Made by a program: the position numbers and the translations under genes. Positions 22,865 through 35,600 of a DNA stretch of 64,000 nt are shown piece by piece. Position 1 is the stretch's first letter. Each line of letters opens with the position of its first letter. The stretch comes from Halisarca cf. caerulea (taxonomy: Eukaryota; Porifera; Demospongiae; Chondrillida; Halisarcidae): NCBI GenBank assembly GCA_963170055.1, contig CAUJGJ010000397.1, positions 11,989,301 to 12,053,300 on the forward strand, in the 5' to 3' direction. The notes beneath the pieces were generated by a model, which worked only from the letters and a program-made list of their open reading frames with translations, was not told where the DNA came from and did no database searches.

Positions 22865-23022
22865 ACGAGGTGAAATTCCTGGGTGTGATTGTGGATGAGC
22901 GTTTGAGCTGGAGAAGTCATATAGAGAAAATAAAGAGATCGTGTCTTCGAGCTATGTCTCCCTTGTTTAAGTTAAGGAACACACTACCATCTAACCTGAA
23001 ACTGATGCTATATCGTGCCTTG
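22865..23022 (+). mobile_element. Non-LTR retrotransposon (CR1/L2-like), 5'-truncated left piece
   Basis: The frame encodes KFLGVIVDERLSWRSHIEKI and ends in LMLYRAL, the C-terminal thumb region typical of CR1/L2/Jockey-like reverse transcriptases. It breaks at 23022 exactly where the CACTA-like element starts. The following residues (VEPHLNYC) are found at 36100 in the same frame. 5' truncation near 22865 is usual for LINEs. Confidence 0.85.
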
Positions 23023-23399
23023 CACAGGAAAAACGATAACGGAATACGGAACGTGAAAGCCCCGTATCCGTTCCGTAATACATATAATGACGTAACATTA
23101 CGGTGTCCGAGGCTAGAAAGAAGACGGACGCCGTGCACTCCGTAGTGAGACTCTTTTCCGGATTACGGACTAGTATTACACCGTCATTCGTTGCCGTTTT
23201 TCAAAACCACGGTGCCGTGTTAAGGATTCTGAAGGAGCTCCCCGTTGGCTCCCTCATCGCTGTTCCAGGTATGTTGGAATTAATGTTCAGTTCAGTGAAG
23301 TTACCATTATCATTAAATGTGACCAAGAAACACACACACGCAGATTGAGTACAGAATAGTGAAAGTAAACGGTATATGTATAACATTGTGGTACAAGTT

Positions 23400-25005
23400 A
23401 CAAGTTCAAATCTGAGTCAATAGCCGACAAATTGTCCATAACACTGTTAGCCGTTAGTCTTCTATGCCGTGAAGCCCTTGTAGTCCGTACGCGTGTAGCT
23501 CTACTTGTAGTTGACCTTCGTGGCCTTGGGGCAACAGGTGTACTGGTGATGGGATGAGGGGATGTTTCGGCTGTGGTGTCCGAGCTCGCTGAAGGCATGA
23601 CTGTGTCCTGTCCTTCTGAATCAGCTGTACATGTCTGCTGGTGGGATAGACTGGGGCGATTTTGATGTCGTTTCAAAACGGCCCACTGTTTGTAGTTGGT
23701 TGGAGGCTGCAGAGATTATGGGCTGCCCACTTCACGTGGTCGTCCTCTCTTTGCGCGCTGGTTTGCAGCGTGTCGCTCGTCGAGCGTTTTCTTGAGCTTG
23801 ATCACTTCTGCAAAATAGATTATGGATGTTAATACGAGCTGTAAGGCACGAACCACCCTTTTTTTAACCAAATCTTACTTTTTGATAGCCATGGCAATTT
23901 GTGTTGAAGAACAGCATTATCTGTGTCACTCTCTTCCGTCATGTATTCCCATGATAACTCTCCCCAACATTTGCCTTCCTTTTCAGTCTTGACATATTTC
24001 TGTCTTCTGTTGTATAGCTGCATATATTGTAGATGATAGTACTGCTATTCTTAAATGCAATTATGTACCTTAGAACACCAGATTCTGTTCTATAGAGCAT
24101 TAAGTAGACTAAGTGCTTATATTGTACTTACATTCATCCTTTGTTTCTTCTTTCGTGCTGTTTTTTGCAGCTGTGGCCAAGAAGGTTCTTCCTGGTCTTG
24201 AGTCATTTGCCAACCTTCGACGACTCTCATAGTATCTGTGAATTGCTTCTGGAAGGAAATGTGAGATCCAATGAGACTGTGATGGTTATCCACTACACTG
24301 CATATCATCCATGTTACTCACTTTTCAAAACTGTTACAGGCTCATTCAAGTATGCAACTTTCAACTGTTCCAGTAATCTTTCTGCAGCCAGTATGTTGTC
24401 GGGGTGTTGATATCTAAGGCAAACAAAGATTCAGTTTAATTCCAATGACAGTTACAGTAACAGTATTTGCAACATTATTTCACACTGACTTTGCAGCATA
24501 AATTTTGTTTTTACTCACGTTTTTTGACCATCAAATTGGTTGTCTTGATTAGCAGCATGAAGATGTTTCACTGTGTTCTGTGTAAGAGTACCTTGCGATC
24601 TATGAGATAGAATGTGAGGTTATAATTTATTAACTTACCGATATGGCACGTGGAATTCTAGTTGTGACTATGGTTTTAGCCTTGGCCCTTAGTTCTTCTT
24701 CCATTGTCACAATCTTGTTTGTCAGGGTTTGTATTTGCTTCTCAGCAGCCTCCTGTGAAGCTTTTGCCTTTTGCAGATCATCTGCTTGACTTGATGTCAA
24801 TTGTAGCAGTCGATCCAATTTCTGTGATATTGCTACTCCATCAAAAGTCCCATTGGTGGCGGTTGGAGTATTTCTAGTGTTGCTGAGAGTTCGTGTGAGA
24901 GATACACCTTCAGAAGAAAAGCAAGCCCCAGTTCTATCCATGACCACAGTTCTTAGTGGGTGTTGAAACACCCGCCAATTTCCATTGAGCATACGCAGTG
25001 GCTGA
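23400..25005 (-). CDS. CACTA accessory gene A: coiled-coil, basic C-terminus
   Basis: Exons with good GT/AG borders are read near 25005-24638, 24604-24540, 24416-24322, 24262-24134, 24019-23873 and 23814-23716. A last exon 23709-23400 is possible. The first exon has a coiled coil (LDRLLQLTSSQADDLQKAKA, then a Glu/Lys-rich heptad run). Later exons give AIHRYYESRRRLA, then YMTEESDTD, HKLPWLSK, KLKKTLDERHA and a basic RAKRGRP tail. The same order (YRYYRTQ, MMSSENSGDD, NPLPWRSS, ARLDDQ, basic tail) occurs in the accessory gene of the second CACTA element at 44864-46589. I know of no assigned function. An association with transposition is inferred from its presence in both elements. It may bind DNA or assist the transposase; that is speculation. 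No stop was found in the exons examined. Confidence 0.6.
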
Positions 25006-25689
25006 CCTGGTATACCATATACTTGACATCATAGCTTGTTGTTCAGATCTTTGTCTGCTGGTCCCGTCACGTGATAATCGGAAATGACGTTCTTCATAAC
25101 CCTACCACGCCGACTAAATGAAGTTCCGAATTATGGAAATCATGGCCGATTGACTCAAACAACATAATATGGAAGACTATATAATATTATATGCCTGCAT
25201 GAAGACTCGAGCAGGCTCCAATGTTTCCTGTTGCTTCTTTTCCGCTATGAAATCACCTCGCAAGATAAAGGGTGGGACTTGGGGAACTGCAAGGCGCCAA
25301 GTGCAAGATCATAGGTGATCGCTGAGTTGTCTTTTCAGTCGAGTTTTAACGCAACAGCGCGAATGGACCTCGTAAGTGTATCTAGTACCGACGATACGAT
25401 AAGGTGAGTAAAGGCTTCAGGTTTTCGATTGCTTGATACCTCACGGCCAAGCCGGCCAAAAAACTTTTAGTTAGCGAGGCTCAGCCGCTATTTCATGAAT
25501 TGTTCCTCGTCACGAGCGCCTCTATAGCTATACAGTGTAATTACTATTAACGTATATGTATGTCGGCGACTAGAACAGGTCAGTACATCATTCATTTTTA
25601 TAGCACACTTGATTTGGCTATGCTGTGCTATAGTTTACATGTTAGGGTAGCTACATAGTACGCTGTATAGACCATAGCTGTAGCTGCCT
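25006..25689. promoter_or_regulatory. Likely bidirectional 5' region between genes A and C
   Basis: This gap separates the start of gene A (minus) from gene C (plus). Candidate short first exons for gene C are an ATG at 25247 (MKSPRKIKGG, donor near 25313) and an ATG at 25363 (MDL, then a GTAAGT donor). No TATA box or other defined element could be assigned. Confidence 0.3.
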
Positions 25690-27110
25690 GTATGCGAAGT
25701 AATGTACTCTTGCATGTGCTTGTCCAATTGAAATTGACCATGTCTGCTATGACTTGATTTACTACTGTTAGCAGTAGCTTTTTGCCTGTATGTAATGTAA
25801 TTTTACTCATGGATGTGCGTGTCCGCTTGAAACGGACCATGTCTGCCATGACTTGTTATATTTCTGTAAGCAGTAGATTTTACCTAAATATTATGATGTA
25901 ATTTATTCATGGATGTGCGTGTCCGCTTGAAACGGACCATGTCTGCCATGTCTTGTTGTTTTACTGCAGTTAAATTTGCCTGAATGCAATGTAACTTTAT
26001 CATGGATGTGCGTGTCCGCTTGAAACGGACCATGTCTGCCATGACTTGTTTTATTACTGCAAGCAGTAGCTTTTACCTGATGTAATTTACTCATGGATGT
26101 GCGTGTCCGCTTGAAACGGACCATGTCTGCCATGTCTTGTTTTATTACTGCAAGCAGTAGCTTTTACCTGATGTAATTTACTCATGGATGTGTGTGTCCG
26201 CTTGAAACGGACCATGTCTGCCATGTCTTGTTGTTTTACTGCAGTTAAATTTGCCTGAATGCAATGTAACTTTATCATGGATGTGCGTGTCCGCTTGAAA
26301 CGGACCATGTCTGCCATGACTTGTTTCATTACTGCAAGCAGTAGCTTTTACCTGATGTAATTTACTCATGGATGTGCGTGTCTGCTTGAAACGGACCATG
26401 TCTGCCATGTCTTGTTGTTTTACTGCAGTTAAATTTGCCTGAATGCAATGTAACTTTATCATGGATGTGTGTGTCCACTTGAAACGGACCATGTCTACCA
26501 TGACTTAAATGTTTTATTATTGCTAGCAGTAGCTTTTACTTGAATACTATGATGTGATTTACTCATGGATGTGCGTGTCCGCTTGAAACGGACCATGTCT
26601 GCCATGACTTGTTTTATTACTGTAAGCAGTAACTTTTACCTGAATATGATGTAATTTACTCATGGATGTGCGTGTCCGCTTGAAACGGACCATGTCTGCC
26701 ATGACTTGCTGTTCTCCTGCAGTTAGCTTTTTGCCTGAATATAATGTAATTTTATCATGGATGTGCGTGTCCGCTTCAAACGGACCATGTATGCCATGCA
26801 TGACTTGTTTCATAAGCACTGTACCTTAATTTTACGTATAATACCTGAATATGATGTAATTTACTCATGGATGTGCGTGTCTGCTTGAAATGGACCATGT
26901 CTGCCATGAATTGTGATATTACTGTAAGCAGTAGCTTTTACCTGATGTAATTTACTCATGGATGTGCGTGTCCGCTTGAAATGGACTATGTCTGGCATGA
27001 CTTGCTGTTTTATACTGCAGTAGCTTTTTGCCTGATTATAATGTAATTTATCATGGATGCGCATGTCCACTTGAAACGGACCATGTCTGCCATGAATTGT
27101 GATATTACTG
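25690..27110. repeat. Satellite array, about 15 units of 90-105 bp with hairpin core
   Basis: Units share the core GTGTCCGCTTGAAACGGACC followed by ATGTCTGCCATGACTTG. The first and last units are more divergent. GTCCG and CGGAC pair around a seven-base loop in each unit. Units alternate between two spacer types (ACTGCAAGCAGTAGC and ACTGCAGTTAAATTTGCC), giving a higher-order pattern. Open frames on the minus strand (MADMVRFKRTRTSM) are by-products of the repeat. Confidence 0.95.
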
Positions 27111-28353
27111 TATAGCCGCAGCTGAAGCTGCTTGTTTGTCAAATTACAGTTGCTTACTTTACTGAATGAAGTGTATACATGGTCAAATTGTAAATTTTGT
27201 AGGGTTAACAACCCATTTAGAAAGCAAAATCCGCCTAAAAGGCCAAGATCAATATTCTCATTGAATAAAAGACAGCGCATCAAACGCTTCAGAAAGTTTA
27301 TGGCCAAGAGGAGAGCCAACAAGAGTAAGGATACTGATGATAAAATAGAGGACTCAGTTTCTGCCACATCGTCCACAAAAATAATGGAACAGTACCTACT
27401 GCTACCTGGTGAAAGTTTGATTACAGATACTCCATTTTCACTTGTCAATGATCTTGCCTTGAAAACAAGTTCTGATGCCAATCATTCTGGTGAATGTACA
27501 CATCAGCTCAAACCAAAATTAGCTTTCCCTATTTTAACCCCACCCAATTCAACTGACCATAATACAACCTTGGAGTTAAACAGTGAATGTGCTGAGCAAG
27601 TGAAATTCACACACAACATTCACCAACAAGATCTAGAGCTATCAATTGATACAGATTCACTGTCCTCACCTCTGTCATATGGCTTAGGTAAGCTATATGT
27701 CAGCAAACCTGCTTTTGCATGGAGCACAGTAATGTTAGACAATATAGTATATTACTGTACCTCAGGAAATTTTTGTGGTTATTTAATTTCTCAGTTTGAA
27801 TTCAGGGATTCATCCACAAACTTCAATGAAAATATAGTGTTCTTTGGGTTTTCAAGCTTTTGAGGAACATACTATTATAGATACATATGACAAGAATGAA
27901 TGTATAATTATATCTTTGTCAATAGATAGTCTTCAAGCTTCCATGACAGTATCAATTAAAGACATTGAAACAAACTTCTCTGCAGAAAGCCATGCACTTT
28001 TTAATCAACGAATGACCCCCAAAATTGAGGCTCCACAAAATTTTTGAACCACAACAATTTCCTGATATTATACATTATAATTTTAATGATAAAGTATAAT
28101 TGTGCATCATCATGATTATGCATGTAGGATCTACTTTTCCTGGTGATGATCATGAGGACTCAGAGAATGATAGGACAAATGTATTGGATTCAGGAGATCG
28201 ATTAAATATGGAGATGTATGGGCTAGTTCCTCCAAAGGTTTTTTTTGAGGATCCAAATCATCCACACTTGGAGGAAGTACCGACAAAACCAGATGTACTG
28301 GAAATGCCAGAGAATGTGGCCTGGCGAAGGGAAGCCAATAGGATTGTAGTTAA

Positions 28354-31300
28354 GGGGGCGGGTGCACTTTTTTGGCTGCAACAATAACAAATTTTATGGG
28401 TCCGATTCGGATTACTTGCAAGGCGAAAAAAACCTTTAAACCAAACACACAATGGCCCAATGTATGTAGAATACTTCTGTAGCTTCAATTTACCATTTCG
28501 CCGTTAGCTTTACTGAGTAGCGGCTTCCAAAAAAACGAGAAAATTTGGACTTTGTGGCGTCTGACGCAGCCGTTTTACACACTACGTAATAATTACAGCG
28601 TTTTCTGTGGTTGACTGTGGTGTCGTCATCAGTACACGAGAGCTTTTTCCTGAAATGTCTAACAGGAAATGCAATAAGTGCTTCCTTCGTATCAATGTAG
28701 AGTACATGGGAGCTGATTACAACACCATTGCGCAACTGATTCACAATATCTCTCGTATAAAGATTACATGTACATGTAGCATTGTGTATGAGAACTTCAC
28801 AGGAAACAAATGGTCATTATAAGAAAATGAGACGACACAAACTAAAGTTATAATAAATAGCCAATATTGTGTTATTATTTTGTGACGTCATGAACGGAAG
28901 TAGGTTCTCGAATAGCCTGTCCGCGTGGATGGCGAGGAGCTGCAAGTTCGGGAAGAATCGCCGTCGAGTAAAATGCTGCGATTTTGGCTTTCGACTGCTC
29001 CCAGAAGCTGTCATCGAAGACGATACGCTCCACTGTCATACCGTTCGGCGTCCAAACAACGAAGTCACACCAGGACCGCTTAGTGATAGCCATGGCACCT
29101 TGAACCTGATAGAAGTAATCATGGGAGCGTTTTAACTCAGGTTTCTTGGAGTCACCAATTCGGCAGAAGAAGGATTTAGATTCCTTGGCAGCGTCTTCAG
29201 GATTTAATCCTTCTTTTGCTATCTTGTGAGGGCATTTAATCTCCAGGATGCCACAGTCGGGAACAGAGCCAGGAATTTCCACCAAGCCATCGGGACTACA
29301 CGCTAAACAGGGATCTTCAAGGCTGATAACAAGACCCGAGTCTTCGACACAAGCACCGGCATGTCCTTCGGTACGTAAATACTCCAAATACTGCTTCTTC
29401 GCGTCCACCTCGTGTGCTGATCCCCATCGTGTTGCCTCTGTGGAGAATGGCTTGCCATAAAGAAGAGATTTCACTAGATTTGCAACAGGTGTGGTTGACC
29501 TGCGCTTGGAGACTTTGCCGAAGTTGGAAGATGTTAAACGCAATTTTCTTTGCTGGTGCCAAAGACTGTCATCTGCCTGTTGCCGAGTGTTTTGCCCAAT
29601 GTACAGGCCTCTGTCTGCAGAGATAACAACCTCTCTCTGGTAGAACTCCTGGCAGAGTTGGAGAAGCTCAGTGGATGGTAGGTCGTCCTGCTGAGCATTG
29701 GGCCCATAGCTGTTGTCAGTTGGTGCTGCTGAGTTGATGCGAACACTTCGGCGCTGTGCCTTGTACTGTTGTGTGCCCTTCCTGCTGTGATCGCGTCTTT
29801 TCTGTTCTGCCTTGGATGATGTGTGGCTAAGTAGAACAGTTCCGGGTGTCGAGTGGGTAGCTTTCTGCCAGAAGGATACAGGCCAGGTTGGTCCATGTTG
29901 AGTAGCAAGAGCTGCAGCACTACAGCGATGTTGAAAGGACCCATGCTGAATCCTGTTGAAACACTTGCCTCCATCAAAAAGGCAACGGATGGACATATAG
30001 CACTCAGCTAAATTGCTGGTCTGGTTAGCTATGAGTTGGGGTGCCAGGGAAACAATGCGATCACAGCATTGTGACACTGCATTGAAGAGACCGTCTGGGA
30101 GGGTATTCATGGAAGATGGAAGTCCACCTTGAGCTGCATCCTGCTCATCAAGTTGAGTTGCCTGCAGCTGTTCACTCTCCATATCTTCAGCTATCATCTC
30201 TATCTGTTCCCGCAGACTGCTTGGTTCAGAGGTGGATTGGGTCGTGCCATCCTCCATTAGATCCGCATCTCCTTCTGATACCATAACCGTTGTAACAGTC
30301 AATGGCTGGTAGGTGCAGAAGTTTGAACTACATTGGGTGTGATCACCAAACACATGCGATGGACCATTGCGTAGATCGTGACGCAGTTGAGCGATGTTGC
30401 CTGTGATGCTGTGTTTGGCAATCGCAACTCTTGCACCTACAGTCAGCCTCTGGATGATTCGTTTGGTCAAACCTCCCTTGCCTCGAAAGTGTGGGTTGTC
30501 CTTGGCCACATTTTCAAGTCTACTTCTGTAGGCCTTACATGCATGGTTTGCACATTCAATTTTGGTGACATATATACCATATGGCACAGCCTGGCGAATT
30601 GATGTCATAACTGAGCTGTCCCCATCACCTATCACCGACATGTATCGCAAACCATACATACTCTCGGACAACGAAAAACCCTCAGCAATGATGTCACTCT
30701 CCATTGAGGATGAACTACCACTCCAGTTACGGTAGCACTTGTGTTGCGGAACCTCAGCTTTCTTGTTGGTTGCTGTGGCACAGACTGAGCAGAATTTGTT
30801 CCGGACACCCAGGAAAAGCAACTTCTTAGTATAGCTTCCAAAAATAACTGCGACTCCACTCTTGGCGTTGTAGGAGTGTTTGTGGCTTCTCTTCGACCAT
30901 CCACCGTCTACCACAACTGTGATCGCTGGAATTCCATGATGGATGCAACCTGTGGATATGGCATGCATCTTTTCTTCCTCTGCAGCTTCTCTCATTGACT
31001 CTGCTAGCTGTTTTGTCATTTCTGATCCAATGAATTCCTCAATCTCTGTGAACATCCTCCTGTACATTCCTGGAACATCCATCATGGCAAGTGTGGTATT
31101 GAGTTGTGCTAGACCCCCACCAGTTGACATTTCTCCTAGAACCGCTCCGATGTTGACAGACCATTTTTTGCCTTCTGCTGTTTGCACACGTGGTGATGTC
31201 CGAATTGAGAAAATCTTGTGGCATTTTGAACATGATGCTTGCAAGATGACAGCAAGTCCAGAGTGCATACTCTCTCCTTCAATGAGGCATTTCCCTCCAC

Positions 31301-32006
31301 ACTGAGCACTGTGTGATGTCAATGTGCCAACAGATTCACACAGCTGCTCCATGTTCATAATTCGACACCCTGTGATGGTATTGGGCGTGGTCACCTCCTC
31401 TTGGCTGAGTTGTGCATTGGATGAGGCTGGCTCCTCCTGCCTGAGTGGTGTTGCAGTTCCTTTGTTCAGCCTAGTTTCATTAGCTTTAGCTAAAGCAGCT
31501 TTTACCTTTTTACTTTTGTGGTGGGCCCTATCCGCTCTTTTGTAGGTTGTTTTCCGCGATTTTCTCGTATTTATCTGTGTACATATATAATATTGCACGA
31601 TTTAATTCACATTTTATTTACTTCCGAACAAAATCCTACCTGTCGTTGGATCTTAGGAATCTTAGCACTACGGGGAGTTTCTGTCTCCGAATTCGTGGTC
31701 GTCTCCATTCTACTCTTAGACTAGATCCGCACTACAATTCAGCACTAGACAGGTGCTTGTCTATTTTATTATAAGCGGCGCAACACCTGCGGCTGATAAA
31801 GCAGCGCCTGTTTGGACAGGTGGCCATCAATCAATGTGCATCCCCCCTTTGGCGCCTTCATTATTTCGGCGCTATTTCGACGACGAAAAGGACTTGGCTC
31901 TCAAGAAGTACGTACCCGCTGTTGCGACGATATAACGGCCATTTTAAGATGAATATGATTATAATTCATGAATATTCAACGACGATAATTAGGTGCATGC
32001 GCCCCT
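28354..32006 (-). mobile_element. Kolobok-like transposon, 3,653 bp, TTAA duplication
   Basis: TTAA at 28350-28353 and 32007-32010 flanks inverted ends GGGGGCGGGTGCAC (left) and AGGGGCGCATGCACCT (right, reversed), about 11 of 14 matching. The single gene inside (minus strand) encodes a Mutator-domain transposase. TTAA target duplication with this transposase type is what is known for Kolobok. It interrupts an exon of gene C, so it inserted after the CACTA element had acquired that gene. Confidence 0.85.
28875..31708 (-). CDS. Mutator-like (Kolobok-type) transposase fused to YqaJ-family nuclease
   Basis: A short first exon (31708-31640, METTTNSETETPRS) is joined in phase 0 via GTAGGA and a TACACAG acceptor to a long exon (31574-28875). 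Together they give about 922 residues and remain open. The N-terminal half has zinc-like pairs (CGGKC, CSKCHKIF), MSTGGGLAQL, then the catalytic-type blocks VVVDGGWSKRSHKHS (near 30900) and VIGDGDSS (near 30630), as in Pfam Mutator-type transposases. The C-terminal 230 residues match the YqaJ/lambda-exonuclease-like PD-(D/E)XK fold: SSNFGKV, WGSAHEVDA, ACSPDG (near 29290), ILEIKCPHK (near 29240), QVQGAMA. The transposase would cut and join its element at TTAA. The role of the nuclease part is unknown; end processing is one idea. It looks functional by sequence. Confidence 0.85.
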
Positions 32007-32608
32007 TTAAACAATGGGCACGAAAGAGGGCAGAAATTAGCATCATTGGCCATGGATACGACCACATTTTAAATCACAAAATAACGTCAACAGCAGACAA
32101 ATGTGCTCATGAACCGCTCGCTGACAATATTATAAGCCAGCTACCTGGAATAAAGAAGTGGTGCGTGGATAAATACATACAAGAGCTAAAAGATGCAGAG
32201 AAAGCTGCTGTACAAAAAGCTAGGCTATTCCGTGATAGGTGTGAGGACCTTGTAATAGCCACAAAGAAGGCCGAACATGAAGCAATAAAAAGAGAATACA
32301 GAATAAGACAGTTTTGGCGTGACAGCATCCATGAGGGTACAACTAGGGGAGGAAGGATGCTTCGAGAGTCTCTCAAGAAAAGTGGCAAACTATAGACAAA
32401 TTACTTTAAATGGACAGCATATATATATAGAATGTCACCGAAATTATTATATATTATTATTAATGAATCAATAACATAGCTAGAACTGCAGTGCAATCAA
32501 TGCATGCACATGCATACTGTACATATTAATAATATTATTATACCGTGATGTAATTGTTATACAGTACAGTTCATTATAAAATGCAATGGTACAGTTATAC
32601 ATAATAGT

Positions 32609-35600
32609 CTAGGCAATAATATCAAATTTCACAGGGATGGCTACAAATACTTTGTTCTGTGTACTCGTTTGCAGGGATTCAGATAGTGTGTTCATGTGTG
32701 CATGGGTGTTTGCATACGCACAGCGAGAATAAATAAATGACACTGGAATAAAAGAAGCAGCAGACATTGGTTCATCTTCATTCATGCTCACAACACAGTC
32801 CAATCCAAAATAGTGAGAGTAGTCATGGGCCTTCTTCCAAGCAACGAAGGCCCAAAGATGGTCCAGTTGAGATGTAGATTTTGTTGTTTTGCAAGCCAAA
32901 TGAACAGTGTGCATCATAAAATATTGTATAATTCCAACTCTTAATGTTCTATTGCATGTGTAATGCAATAGATCTCCTGTTGATTGTGCATGTCCTGGCC
33001 AATAAGCACAAATGACTGAAGCAGACTTTGATGTCATGCTACTTCCCATCGTTCACCAAAATAATTTATATACAAGTATTTTTTGAACATAAGGGGGAAG
33101 AGGTTAACATCATAGGTAGGATAGAATATTTCATAGAGTGCCTTTAAGCTTTCAGCCTCCTTACTATCAAGCACACAGTCTATGAATTTGGTTGGAGTAG
33201 CTACATATATAGGTTGAGTTACAGCTTGATGAAGGAGATTTTGTTCTATTAACTCTTGTAAAGGATATACTGATAGTGATGGTCTTTCCATGAAAGCTTG
33301 ATAATTGGTCCAATTATACGTGCTACTTTCCTGAGTGTTGTCTACCAGCGGAAGTAACTCAAGAAAGTCATTGTTGCTGCCATGTTGCATAGAATGTACC
33401 CTTTGATCGAATAAAAATCGTCTCATTAACTGTTCTTCTATATTTCGTTTATTTGTATGGTAACCAGTGAGTATACCATTGTAACGTTCAAATGAAAAAC
33501 ACCAGAAAACATGTAGAGGTCCAAACTCAAGTAAACTGTCTTTAAGATGCAAATGTAGATGCATATTACAAGTGCAATTTTCTTCGCCATATAATGATTG
33601 AAATCGTGAACAGAATAGGTGCAAAAATTCATCTGCCATCTCAATTTCTTCAGTAGTAATGGTACTATTTAGCAAGAGAGAACAAGCTCTGACAAACAGA
33701 AGCCAACAATTGTAATGTGCTTCCTCAATCACGTCTTTTAGAATGATGCTGGAATATATAGTTATCCAATGTTTCCACTGGTTTGCTGTAAATCCATAAT
33801 AATTTGAGAGGTTGCATGGTAAACGACCAATACCACCAGGGATTCTAAAATTTTCCATCTTTTGCTCCAAAACTTTCAATTTCCTAGGTGTTAGGATACC
33901 CTTTTCCAACCACACTGACATTACATGCTTTGCCTGTACCCATAAATAAATTGTGCATAGGGTCTAAAGCACAATGTTTTATAGCATCAAAGTAAGGCAA
34001 AGAGAGTAACACAGAATTTCTCACTCCTAACATAGATTCTTTTACTTGTAAACTACGTGCAGTTTTTTCAGATTCCAGTTTCTTACAGTCTCTACGATGC
34101 CTTTCATTGCTGCGTGGCACCCAATTTTCTCTATCATACCCAGAATAGTCTGTCTTTGAGGGCACTGCTGCATTAAAAGTAAATGGCTTGTAACATTTAT
34201 TGCAACCTAATCTAGCATTGTGACTAGGGAAGCCACATACTTTCCGTGATGCTGGAATATCACAATTAACACATGCTAACGCCACTCGAACGGTCAATTG
34301 AGCACCTTTACTATCCTGTACCTTAACTCCATGAATCCATAACTCTTTTAATTCAGTAACTAGTGGTGTCAGGTAAGAATTTAAAGTTAAATGAGGTTCT
34401 CGTGGGCCTGGTATTATTCCAACGAGGATAATGTTTTCCATTTTATTCCTTTTATGTCTGGGAAGATTTAATATGGATAAATAGACTGCCCCAACTGAAT
34501 AGGTTAGGTGCTTAAATGGCTGAAACCAATCGACATTTAAGCATAACAGTAATGAGAATGGGACACTGACAAAATCAGAAAATTCTTTCCAAATGTTGCC
34601 GTCGTAAACATCTGAAAAGGTGTCAGCTGGAGGATTTCTGTGTCTCCAATGTTCACAGTCATTCAGAAGGTCCCTTCTTGCTAGTTTCTGAAGTGCATGT
34701 CCTATGGACTGATAGCAAAATATTTTGGGCATTTTAAGTTTTCCCCGCCCACCAGTAGGTTCCAACAGAGGTCTGTTACATTGCATGGGCTGGCTGTTAA
34801 CTCGTTTGGGTAAAGGCATAAAGGGACAGAGTCTCTGAGTATAAACTTTGCCTGTTGATGTAGAGGCTTGATCAAAAAAGTATTCCTCAGGAAAAAGGGA
34901 CTGGCATGATTTACATACACAAAATAGTTTATATTGATTATTATCTACATATAGTTGGCAAATCTTCTGTGCTTTTTTCAGTGAAAGGGGGAGACAATCT
35001 GCAACCTCGCAATGATAATGTTGACCAAAATGATGAAAAAGTGCCTTAATAAAACGGATTAGTACTGAAATCCCAGTGTTTGACACTTTGTAAATGAACT
35101 GCCATGTAAAGAGGAATATCAGGATTGTGCTCACCAGTGGGTTTGAACGAATATCAGTGTCAGATGTCATTGCCACACCAACACCAGCTGATTCTTCTGA
35201 CTCGGAAAGACTGCTGTCTTCATCACTTGTGATCTGCATGCACAGAATGGATGTCGGGTCTGCTTCTTAACTCTGTATTGTGATATAACTGTTACACGTG
35301 CATGCATGATGGACAAAATCAAGTTATAAGATAATATATTGGCGAAAATTTCCAGGCCTGCATGTATAGATGCATTTTGTGGGGACATATGACAACAAAG
35401 AAATAAACGTACCAGATCGAGTCCACTAGTATCTGATTCAGTACTAAGCCCTGCAGAGTCCGTTGTTTCGAATTCGTCCTCAGAGTCTTTGCCGCCATCA
35501 GTCTCATCGTCTGGAAGTACATCGAAATCGTTCTCTGTCACGGAAGAAGCAACTGTACACCTTGTGGTGAAGCTTTGAATTCACTTTCGGCCACGAAATG

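Larger units (their letters stand above)
27205..32395 (+). pseudogene. Gene C of the CACTA element, disrupted by a Kolobok-like insertion
   Basis: A first visible exon (about 27205-27687) follows a TTTTGTAG acceptor and is strongly basic at its start (FSLNKRQRIKRFRKFMAKRR). It ends at a GTAAGC donor. The next exon starts after a GCATGTAG acceptor near 28128, is acidic/Pro-rich (EDPNHPHLEEVPTKPDVLEM), and reaches the TTAA at 28350-28353. Reading resumes at the second TTAA (32007-32010) in the same frame with QWARKRAEISIIGHGYDHIL and a charged coiled coil to the stop at 32393-32395. The 28354-32006 element therefore sits inside one exon. A further open stretch (27844-28047) could be an extra exon. 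No family recognised. Basic N-terminus and coiled coil suggest a nuclear nucleic-acid-binding or structural protein; this is inference. Confidence 0.6.

Noticed and set aside
25628..27110. Minus-strand frames with repeated MADMVRFKRTRTSM
   Set aside because: They follow the satellite unit and lose frame between units; no start or stop logic beyond the repeat.
25690..27110. CRISPR-like array
   Set aside because: Unit length near 100 bp, spacers are not unique, the host is eukaryotic and there are no cas genes.
29248..31545. Plus-strand frames opposite the Kolobok-like transposase
   Set aside because: Shadows of the long minus-strand gene; same reasoning for frames opposite the hAT gene at 39709-42048.
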